A stretch of 41,790 nt of DNA from Caedibacter sp. 37-49 (GTDB lineage: Bacteria > Pseudomonadota > Alphaproteobacteria > Caedimonadales > Caedimonadaceae): assembly GCA_001898725.1 (NCBI GenBank), contig MKUV01000049.1:1-41790 (forward strand), given 5' to 3'. Each line of letters starts with the position of its first letter. Positions within the stretch are counted from its first letter, which is position 1. The notes beneath the pieces were generated by a model. It worked only from the letters and a program-made list of their open reading frames with translations. It was not told the origin of the DNA and searched no databases. Made by a program: the position numbers and the translations under genes. Positions 35,069 through 41,790 of the stretch are shown piece after piece.

Positions 35069-36630
35069 CCTTCTTCTCCTAATTTTGCTTTTCTAAATTT
35101 TTTCTTAGCCTCAATAAGATTTAAAGCGCCAGTCAATTGAGCAAAAGCAATAAAGCTTATGATTCCTCCGCCAACTAAATAGATTAAAGCAAGTATTTTA
35201 TCTGATCTTGCTCCCTGTAAGAGAGGTTCAACAAGCGACCTTAATGCAAATAAAGCTATCCATGTTAATCCACTTGCGATAAGCATTCTTGGAATAAAAT
35301 GTTTAATACGCTTATTCAAATTAAAATGCTTGCGTTGCTGTAACTTGTATACAAGAAAGCCCACATTGATCCATGAAGACACCGCAGTAGCAATACCAAT
35401 ACCCACATGGCCATAAGGACGCACTAAACACAAAGCTAGAATGAGATTTGTCATGATTCCTATAGCTGCAGCAATAAAAGGAATAAAAGTATTTTCTCGA
35501 GCAAAAAAAGTAGAAGAAAATACTTTGATCAAAATATAAGCCGGAAGACCTGTTGACAAAGCCATCAGAACATAAGCTGTCTGGACGGTTGCATAAGAAG
35601 AAAAATGACCATGTTCAAATAAAACATGGATAAGTGGTTTTGCTAATAAGATGAGCCCAATCATTGCCGGAAAAGTTAAGAGCAAAGAATATTCTAAAGC
35701 TAAGTTTTGACTTTGTTCTGCTTTTTCATATTCTTGTGCACGAATTTGTTTTGACAAAAGAGGAAGCAAAGCTGTCCCCACAGCTGTTCCTAGAATACTA
35801 ATTGGCAGCTGTACAAGGCGATCAGCATAATGAATAAATGAGACACCGCCAGCAGGAAGAAAGGTTGCAATTAAAAGATCAAGTAATAAACTAATTTGCA
35901 CAACACCAGAACCTGCTAAAGCGGGCATTAACAACTTAAAGAATTTTTTAACGCGTGGCGTGAAATGCGGACGCGAAAAGTGCAAAACAATATGATTCTT
36001 AAATGTTGGAATTAATACCCATGCGAATTGGACAAGCCCACACGCTAAAACACCAAAAGAAAAGGCATATCCATGCGTCGTCAATCCAAACCCTGTAAGT
36101 AAATAAACCACGGCGATAATCACAATATTTCCAACCATAGGCGAAGAAGCAACAGCAGCAAATTTATCAAGAGAGTTTAAAATACCGCTATATAAGGCGG
36201 TTAGAGACATGAAAAAGATAAACGGGAAAGTAATTCTCGTAAATTGAACAGCAAGTTCAAAACGTTCTGGTGTTTTTGAAAAACCATGAGCAACAACGGC
36301 TAAAATCTCAGGCATAAAGATTTCAACCACAAAAACAAGACCCACTAAGATAACAAGCAAAACCATTAAAATTTCTTCAGCAAACTGACGTGCTTCTTCT
36401 TTACCCTTGGTTGCTAAAATTCCTGAAATCATCGGAACAAAAGCAGCATTGAAAGCACCTTCTGCAAGAATTTTTCGAAAGATTGAAGGGAACTTAAGAG
36501 CTAATACAAAAGCATCTGCAACAATACTTGCGCCTAAAAAACGTGCCATTAAAATTTCACGCACAAAGCCAAAAATACGGCTTCCCATTGTAAATCCACC
36601 AATTGTGGCAATAGAGCGCACAAGATTCAT
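35065..36630 (-). CDS. murJ: Lipid II flippase MurJ, copy 1
   Basis: 521 aa, about 14 hydrophobic helices. The start MNLVRSIATIGGFTMGSRIFGFVRD and AEGAFNAAFVPMISG are MurJ signatures. It moves lipid II across the inner membrane for peptidoglycan synthesis. The frame is open to an ATG at 36642, but ATG 36630 matches the family N-terminus and has GAGG/AGGAA in front. A paralogue lies 1.3 kb away on the same strand. Overlaps trpS. Confidence 0.95.
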   Translation of the reverse strand: MNLVRSIATIGGFTMGSRIFGFVREILMARFLGASIVADAFVLALKFPSIFRKILAEGAFNAAFVPMISGILATKGKEEARQFAEEILMVLLVILVGLVFVVEIFMPEILAVVAHGFSKTPERFELAVQFTRITFPFIFFMSLTALYSGILNSLDKFAAVASSPMVGNIVIIAVVYLLTGFGLTTHGYAFSFGVLACGLVQFAWVLIPTFKNHIVLHFSRPHFTPRVKKFFKLLMPALAGSGVVQISLLLDLLIATFLPAGGVSFIHYADRLVQLPISILGTAVGTALLPLLSKQIRAQEYEKAEQSQNLALEYSLLLTFPAMIGLILLAKPLIHVLFEHGHFSSYATVQTAYVLMALSTGLPAYILIKVFSSTFFARENTFIPFIAAAIGIMTNLILALCLVRPYGHVGIGIATAVSSWINVGFLVYKLQQRKHFNLNKRIKHFIPRMLIASGLTWIALFALRSLVEPLLQGARSDKILALIYLVGGGIISFIAFAQLTGALNLIEAKKKFRKAKLGEEG

Positions 36631-36794
36631 TTCCTGCCTCATTTTGCGATTGCTAATTTGTCATATCATAATTTTTCAAGTGCGTCTCAATGATTTATAA
36701 AAATTTCTACTTTCAAAGACACAAGAAAATTCTTCTTAAGATTAAATTAAGTTTTCCCTACTAAAATAAAGATAAAATATTTAGGGTAACAACG

Positions 36795-37898
36795 ATGAAA
36801 TTAAAAATTTTTTTAACTTGTTTTATGACTTTATTTTTAAATAAAACGGATATTCATGCTTCTTCTCACCATCCTAAAGTTATTCAAAATGGACTTGATA
36901 AAAAGTTAACTGCAGCAGGTGAGCTTTATTTGCGCCAAGTATATACAGGATATGATTATACAGCTGGCGGTTTTTCAGCGTTAGAGTTGTTTTCTTTAAA
37001 TGATTCTCTCAAGAAACAAACACAGACCTCTTCAACAGCAAAAATTGACCCTCTTCTTATTGCAAAAAAATCAAAAGGAACACCCGCACAAATTCAAGAA
37101 CGACAAGAACTTCTTGCTCGCATTATTGCAATTATGTGGCAGTTAGATGCAAAAGCTGCAGCACAAGGAGAAAGTTTTGTAAGTGGCTCTTTTAAAGTTA
37201 TCGACCCAGGTTATAAATTATATAATTTTCTCCTTAAATACGTAAAATTAGCCAAGTCACAATCAGGTTCTTTTGCCTATGAACGAAACCCACAAAAAGG
37301 TCAATCTAGTCATTATAAAGATGCAAGCCCGGAAAGCCAATTCGGGATAGATATAAGATTTGAAGCCAATGAATCTAGTCTTCAACTTCTTCCCCAAAGT
37401 AAATCTCATCTTATGTTTGGGAAGCTTGCCATTAATTCTACGTCAAAACTTCCTTTGATTTTTATTAAAATGGAAATACATGGATTAGCTTCCTTAAGCG
37501 ACAAGATTAGTCATGGAATTGGATTTCTTAAAACACGTACTGACTCCAAAGATCTTTTAGAAAGAACGCATAAAGAAAAATACATTAAACCTGAAATTCA
37601 GGAAGCATATAGTAAAGCATTTGCAATTTTCAAAACCTTTGATAGCAAAGATCAAAAAAACAGCTCAAAAAAACCTATTATGGATGAAAAGCCAAAAAAT
37701 ATTAGTGGTATGATTGAAATGCTTAATAACGCCAAAATGATTCAAATGCCCTCTCCTAAAACTCAAGCAGCTCTCCCCATTTTTAAGGCAGAAGAACAAA
37801 AATTTATGGATCTTTTGGCAAAACTCTATCCAAATGATAAAGAAAACATTTCTGTAAGAACGGGGCATGAAGTAATTATAGATTTAAATAGATTGTAA
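36795..37898 (+). CDS. Exported protein of unknown function
   Basis: 367 aa, family not recognised. Signal peptide about residues 1-23 (FLTCFMTLFLNKTDIHASS). The middle (about 120-265) seems globular, with KVIDPGYKLYNFLLKYV and LPLIFIKMEIHGLASLS as its most conserved-looking stretches. A charged Lys/Ser-rich linker (about 285-300) precedes a C-terminal segment. There are no cysteines in the mature middle and no further membrane helix. It lies between the two murJ copies on the opposite strand. It ends 4 bp from the stop of murJ copy 2. Possibly a secreted host-interaction protein, by analogy with its neighbours only. Confidence 0.75.
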   Translation: MKLKIFLTCFMTLFLNKTDIHASSHHPKVIQNGLDKKLTAAGELYLRQVYTGYDYTAGGFSALELFSLNDSLKKQTQTSSTAKIDPLLIAKKSKGTPAQIQERQELLARIIAIMWQLDAKAAAQGESFVSGSFKVIDPGYKLYNFLLKYVKLAKSQSGSFAYERNPQKGQSSHYKDASPESQFGIDIRFEANESSLQLLPQSKSHLMFGKLAINSTSKLPLIFIKMEIHGLASLSDKISHGIGFLKTRTDSKDLLERTHKEKYIKPEIQEAYSKAFAIFKTFDSKDQKNSSKKPIMDEKPKNISGMIEMLNNAKMIQMPSPKTQAALPIFKAEEQKFMDLLAKLYPNDKENISVRTGHEVIIDLNRL

Positions 37899-37902
37899 AA
37901 GT

Positions 37903-39453
37903 TTAACTTTGAAAATTTTTTCTTGTGAAATATTTTGCGATATCTCTTAAATGAAAAGCCTTTGAGGCTAAAGCTAAACCACTATAGCTGGCCCCTCCTA
38001 ACAGAATGACAATGATTAAGCTAATTGGTTTATAGCCATAACAAAAATAGCACTTAAAACTCCAATCAAGTATTTTGATTGCGAACCCCATCAAGACAGT
38101 TGAAAAAATAATCCTTGGAAGGCGAGTCTTCAAACGTGCATCAAATTTTAATAAATTTTCTTTGCTCAATATTCTCAACAAATAGATAACATTAACCCAA
38201 GCAGCCAACGCTGTTGATAGGGCAATTCCTACATGTTTCAAAGGAACAATTAATATGAGGTTAGAGACGACATTTACAGCTAAAGATAAAAGAGCCGCTT
38301 TCAAAGGTGTGCGCGTATCCAATTTTGCAAAGAAAACCGTTGATAATATTTTAATTAAGATATAGGCGGGCAGTCCTGAAGCAAAAGCAACTAATACTTT
38401 AGATGTTTCTAACGCTTCATAAGCCCCAAAATGATTTCTCTCAAAAAGGACAGAAATGATGGGATGAGCAAGTACCATTAAAGCGATTGTTGCAGGCAAA
38501 GTTAGAATCATTGAATATTCTAAAGCTCTATTTTGAGTATAAATTGCTGCCTCCATCTCGCCTCGCTGAAGATGTTTAGCAGTCAAAGGTAATAGAACCG
38601 TACTCATGGCAATCCCAATTAAACTTAAAGGTAATTGATTAAGACGATCAGCAAAAAACAGGAAAGAAACCGCTCCTGTTGGAAGAAAAGAGGCTATCAT
38701 GACATCAAAAAATAAATTGATTTGGACAACGCCGGCACTTATTGAGCCAGGAATCATTGTTTGTAATAATTTTTTAACAACTGGGGTAACTCTTGGCCGT
38801 ACCCATTTTAAACGGACGCCACTTACATAAGATGAGTAATAAAGCCAGAGATATTGACCTATTCCCGCAATCATTACAGCCCATACAAGTCCTTGACCCG
38901 TAGTCTCAAAATTTTTATTAAAAGATAAAAGAGCTGTGATCATGGTAATGTTTAGAAGAATTGGCGCAGCTGCTGCGGAAGAAAACCGCCCGAGTGAATT
39001 TAAAATGCCTCCTAAACAAGCGCTGAGTGAAATAAAAAGAATATAAGGAAATGTAATGCGTGTGAAATTGATGGCGTATTGTAAACGCTCCGGCGTCTCT
39101 TTAAAACCAGGGGCAAGACCATAAATAAGCCAAGGCAAAGTTACTTCGACAAACGCCACAAATAAAAGCAATGCCAACAGAAGAACAGCCATAATTTGTT
39201 CCGCATATCTTGTTGCTTTTTCCAGACCTTCACTCGCATAAAGACGCGCGAATAAAGGAATAAAAGCCGCATTAAAAGCGCCTTCTGCAAAAAGACGTCT
39301 AAAGAAATTAGGAAACTTAAAGGCGACAAAAAAAGCATCAGCAATAGGACCAGCCCCCAAAAATGAAGCAATAAGAATATCACGCGCAAATCCTAAAATT
39401 CGGCTAATGGCTGTAAGACCAGCAATCGTTGTCACTGAACGTAGTAATTGCAT
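37903..39453 (-). CDS. Lipid II flippase MurJ, copy 2
   Basis: 516 aa with the same architecture as copy 1. MQLLRSVTTIAGLTAISRIL, RDILIASFLGAGPIADAFF and AEGAFNAAFIPLFARL align throughout with copy 1, but the two are clearly diverged, so the duplication is not recent. Both keep the family length and the N-terminal arginines. Either copy could be the main flippase; the other may be specialised or redundant. The start at 39453 fits the family N-terminus. Its upstream region is the 347-bp spacer shared with the F-box gene. Confidence 0.92.
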   Translation of the reverse strand: MQLLRSVTTIAGLTAISRILGFARDILIASFLGAGPIADAFFVAFKFPNFFRRLFAEGAFNAAFIPLFARLYASEGLEKATRYAEQIMAVLLLALLLFVAFVEVTLPWLIYGLAPGFKETPERLQYAINFTRITFPYILFISLSACLGGILNSLGRFSSAAAAPILLNITMITALLSFNKNFETTGQGLVWAVMIAGIGQYLWLYYSSYVSGVRLKWVRPRVTPVVKKLLQTMIPGSISAGVVQINLFFDVMIASFLPTGAVSFLFFADRLNQLPLSLIGIAMSTVLLPLTAKHLQRGEMEAAIYTQNRALEYSMILTLPATIALMVLAHPIISVLFERNHFGAYEALETSKVLVAFASGLPAYILIKILSTVFFAKLDTRTPLKAALLSLAVNVVSNLILIVPLKHVGIALSTALAAWVNVIYLLRILSKENLLKFDARLKTRLPRIIFSTVLMGFAIKILDWSFKCYFCYGYKPISLIIVILLGGASYSGLALASKAFHLRDIAKYFTRKNFQS

Positions 39454-39800
39454 TTAGATCTCGACGCTTCTCGAAAAAATAATTTCAGACTGTTGAGTTA
39501 TATAAATTATTGAGTTTTTATGAAATAAAAAATTTTATAATTTCTTTAAATTACTTTTACTATCTAGATTACGAGTGCATGATAAAAAATAAAACATAAA
39601 TTTTATGGCTAAAATTAATATTTACATAAAACTATAAGATTATTTCAATGCACATTTTCTTTTTTTACTATAGATAAGTTTAATTATCCAATTTAAACAA
39701 TGACTAAAAAATTAGCAAAACCAGAAATTTTCTAAATTCTTGACAAAGAGATCTAAAAAAGATACGTTTATAATTATTTTAACAATAAAGTTTTGAAGTC
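39454..39800. other. Divergent spacer between murJ copy 2 and the F-box gene
   Basis: 347 bp, very AT-rich, no gene. On the plus strand TTGACA (39740-39745) followed after 17 nt by TACGTT (39763-39768) is a possible promoter for the F-box gene; a better TATAAT at 39769 is too far from it (23 nt). Nothing else recognised. Confidence 0.45.
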
Positions 39801-40736
39801 ATGCTGAAACATTTTTTCCTTTTTATTTTAGGTTTTATTTCCATTTCTTCAATTACTTCTGCATCAAATCATGACATTTTCTTTGAACAAAATGATCTTC
39901 CAAGAGCGCGTCGAGCAAATGAAAATAGTCCTTTTCAATCACCTCCTTTAAAAAAAACTAAAGTTGATGATCAAATTGATGACGCAACGAATATAATAAA
40001 CAATGCTTCATGGCCTTTACTTGATGATGTTTCGCTTATTGTTTTTGATTACTTATCAGGCAAAGATTTTATTAATTTATCAATGGCTTGTCGTCATTTT
40101 TGCTCATTATCGCAAACGCCGTCTTTATTCCCTCCTCAAGAAGATAAGCAATTATTTGCTCTCATTGAATCTTCTCCTCTGCGGGCAAAACAACTTTTTT
40201 CAAGAATTTCTCCTCATCAGATTAATGCTTGTGTGGGAAAACTTATTAAACAAATGTCCTCTTATAATAAGTTAGGTACTGCAGAAGAAATTCAAACCTC
40301 TCAAAAAAATTGGATTACTCGCTCGACTCTTCTCAAAATCTGTCTTGGCTTTAAGAGTTCTGAAGCAAGCATACAATTTCAAAAAGATCTAAGTGACATT
40401 TGCTATGCAATACAATGTGCCCATTTTCATACTGCAGGATACCCCGATTCAGCTTATTTGACTAAAGTGAGAAGAGCATTTTTTTGGGAAATTCTCGCCA
40501 GCGAAGATTTTACAGCACGCAAATTTTTGATTAGAGCCTATAGTAAAGGTGAACGTGTGTTGCTCAATCATGAAAAAGTTAAATTTTGGGAAAGTTATAT
40601 CCCGCTATATCCTTTAGAATCCGCTACCTTACAAAATATACTCAATCAAATTGATGACTATCCTTTTAAAGCTAAATTTCTAGAGACTTTTAACGAGGAA
40701 ATGGGTCTATCTTTTCCTACTAATTCTGCGGCTTAA
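39801..40736 (+). CDS. Exported F-box protein (eukaryote-like)
   Basis: 311 aa. Signal peptide about residues 1-22 (FFLFILGFISISSITSAS). A polar segment follows with RARR and PPLKKTKVDD, the latter resembling a monopartite nuclear localisation signal. Residues about 71-110 read as an F-box: WPLLDDVSLIVFDYLSGKDF, INLSMACRHFCSLSQTPSLF, matching the usual LP-ILxxIFxYL...DLxxLSxVCrxW pattern. F-boxes bind Skp1 in eukaryotic SCF ubiquitin ligases, and bacteria lack Skp1. The remaining 200 residues are helical and unrecognised, probably the substrate-binding part. A lone gene with a weak SD. The F-box call is from pattern only; export to the host is inference. Confidence 0.78.
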   Translation: MLKHFFLFILGFISISSITSASNHDIFFEQNDLPRARRANENSPFQSPPLKKTKVDDQIDDATNIINNASWPLLDDVSLIVFDYLSGKDFINLSMACRHFCSLSQTPSLFPPQEDKQLFALIESSPLRAKQLFSRISPHQINACVGKLIKQMSSYNKLGTAEEIQTSQKNWITRSTLLKICLGFKSSEASIQFQKDLSDICYAIQCAHFHTAGYPDSAYLTKVRRAFFWEILASEDFTARKFLIRAYSKGERVLLNHEKVKFWESYIPLYPLESATLQNILNQIDDYPFKAKFLETFNEEMGLSFPTNSAA

Positions 40737-40830
40737 ATAACGAATTCGCATCTTATATGGTTTGAAGGAAGATTTCGCATCCTTAAGGGCTTATTGATAC
40801 TAAGTATTCTTCTATTTAAAAAATTCTTTA

Positions 40831-40887
40831 GAAAAAATAAGGATCTCTTTTAAAACCTTCTAGGATGTTAGCTTTAAAAGAGATCTT
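40831..40887 (-). terminator. Rho-independent terminator of the last exported gene
   Basis: Perfect 13-bp inverted repeat GATCTCTTTTAAA (40842-40854) / TTTAAAAGAGATC (40873-40885). On the minus strand it is followed by CTTATTTTTTC, so it ends the gene at 40904-41476. It may also stop rightward transcription from the F-box gene, although the plus-strand T run is poor. Confidence 0.75.
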
Positions 40888-40903
40888 AATGTTGTTCAGA
40901 TTG

Positions 40904-41476
40904 TTAGAAATTACATTTTTCCTTTTTTTCTGGATCAGCAGGAAATGCAGAAATCAAGGCTCCTAAGCTATAATTCCAACCGCTTTGTTGTGTTCTTAAT
41001 TTTTCTTCAACCATTCCTTTGATAGCGACACATAAGGCAACCACGTTTGTCTTTACTTTGTCTTTACCTGGATCATAGACCCCAATGTAATTTTTATCAG
41101 AGAATTGAGAGACATCATTTGAATCTACTTTAGCAAATAAAGTTACTCCCCAGTCTTCATCGTCAACAACAACATCATGAGCATTTTGAATTACATACTC
41201 GATCAAACCGTCCAAATTTTTAGTACTATAAAAATAGGACCACTCATTGTTAGGGCTTCCGTGTTTATCTTGCATTTTTCCTTTAACAAGATTACGTGAT
41301 TTCTTTTCATCAATTTTTTTAACTAATCCTTTTGCATACTCTAGATCTTTTAACTTTTGAACAATCTCTTCTCTAGTTATTTTCTGTTGAGTAGTTGCAA
41401 AAGCATTATTTGCAATAAAAATGCAAAATAAAACATAATAAAATGCTTTGTTTAATTTAAGTATTCTTTTGATCAT
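40904..41476 (-). CDS. Exported protein of unknown function
   Basis: 190 aa, not recognised. Signal peptide about residues 1-27 (YYVLFCIFIANNAFA). The mature part begins with a Lys/Glu-rich helix (about 30-60). A compact domain follows, with WSYFYSTKNLDGLIEYV, HDVVVDDEDWGVTLFAKV and NYIGVYDPG. The frame opens at ATG 41485, but AAGGAG abuts that codon; ATG 41476 gives a 9-nt spacing and is preferred. A good terminator follows the stop. Convergent with the F-box gene. Confidence 0.75.
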   Translation of the reverse strand: MIKRILKLNKAFYYVLFCIFIANNAFATTQQKITREEIVQKLKDLEYAKGLVKKIDEKKSRNLVKGKMQDKHGSPNNEWSYFYSTKNLDGLIEYVIQNAHDVVVDDEDWGVTLFAKVDSNDVSQFSDKNYIGVYDPGKDKVKTNVVALCVAIKGMVEEKLRTQQSGWNYSLGALISAFPADPEKKEKCNF

Positions 41477-41660
41477 TATATCCATCTCCTTATTAATATA
41501 GAATAACCTTAAAGTTAAATAATTAACTTTTTATTAAAAAAGTTTATAAAATATATTTACGCAATATTTTTTGTTCCATGTAAAAAGTTGTTATTTTTAT
41601 ATCTATTAACGTATGGATTGATATGCATAAAATATTTACTTAACAATCCGTTTTTTCCTT

Positions 41661-41790
41661 GTAACTCTGGGCCTTGTTCCTAGGATCTCAAGCGGCACAT
41701 AGATTTTGTCTATCGCCAATCGATGCCTCTCAACCTAGAGCTGGATCCCCGCTTTCGCGAGGATGACAACGGAAAAGTTTCCAATTCCTT
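41661..41790. repeat. Probable dispersed palindromic repeat, cut by window end
   Basis: The last 130 bp are markedly more GC-rich than the flank. The stretch runs from CTCTGGGCCTTGTTCCTAGG to a hairpin-forming GGATCCCCGCTTTCGCGAGG and ATGACAAC. This resembles the short dispersed repeats found between genes in many intracellular alphaproteobacteria. No frame is open across it, and it belongs to the gene-free stretch 41477-41790, whose other part (41477-41660) is plain AT-rich spacer. Only one copy is visible here, so repetition itself is not shown. Confidence 0.45.

Noticed and set aside
39740-39774. TTGACA with TATAAT as F-box gene promoter
   Set aside because: The spacer is 23 nt, too long for sigma70; the weaker TACGTT at 17 nt is only tentative.
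1-41790. CRISPR array or prophage structural module
   Set aside because: No regularly spaced short repeats, cas genes or phage head/tail genes were seen; the contractile genes present are type VI sheath, tube and baseplate homologues.

Overview
The window looks like a stretch of chromosome from an AT-rich alphaproteobacterium that lives inside host cells, most like the Holosporales-type endosymbionts of protists. That placement is inferred from gene content, not from a database search. Alphaproteobacterial markers are the petABC bc1 operon, the AddAB recombination pair, a Usg-family gene and the xseB-ispA pair. The endosymbiont signature is a scatter of single genes with Sec signal peptides, several carrying eukaryote-like or host-modifying folds: an F-box protein, a Fic protein, a trypsin-like protease and a free-standing receiver domain.

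Layout. 0.2-1.5 kb: an exported Ser-rich protein. 1.7-5.0 kb (minus): petA-petB-petC followed directly by a PAAR-like (DUF4280) spike gene and usg. Just upstream of the petA promoter lies a probable small RNA with three hairpins, an anti-Shine-Dalgarno loop and its own terminator. 5.4-7.9 kb: an exported receiver-domain protein, a DUF4385/DUF5872-like overlapping pair and another exported orphan. 8.0-11.35 kb: a decayed 3.3-kb island bounded by a perfect 56-bp direct repeat, one copy of which is the 3' part of an intact tRNA-Val(UAC). It holds a broken tyrosine integrase, a secreted serine protease, a small exported protein and an IS1595-type remnant. 11.5-12.1 kb: monothiol glutaredoxin and BolA. 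12.4-15.5 kb: type VI secretion genes with the two sheath subunits TssB and TssC fused in one 632-aa frame, followed by Hcp and TssE.

15.5-25.5 kb is mostly housekeeping: uvrB, an Nfu iron-sulfur carrier, a Bax-like glucosaminidase, tyrS, etfBA, xseB-ispA and accBC. 25.6-32.5 kb (minus) is an overlapping acpS-tsaE-addB-addA block in which the AddA nuclease motif appears degenerate. 32.6-34.0 kb is an exported, membrane-anchored Fic protein. 34.0-39.5 kb has trpS and two murJ paralogues separated by an exported orphan. 39.8-41.5 kb has the exported F-box protein and one more exported orphan, and the window ends in what looks like a dispersed repeat.

How it fits together: core respiration, DNA repair, Fe-S and envelope genes sit in compact operons, while candidate host-interaction genes are inserted singly between them in AT-rich spacers. 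The PAAR spike and the sheath/tube/baseplate genes are about 10 kb apart on opposite strands, so the type VI apparatus is probably encoded in scattered pieces. No VgrG, TssF/G/H/J/K/L/M and no CRISPR array are visible here.
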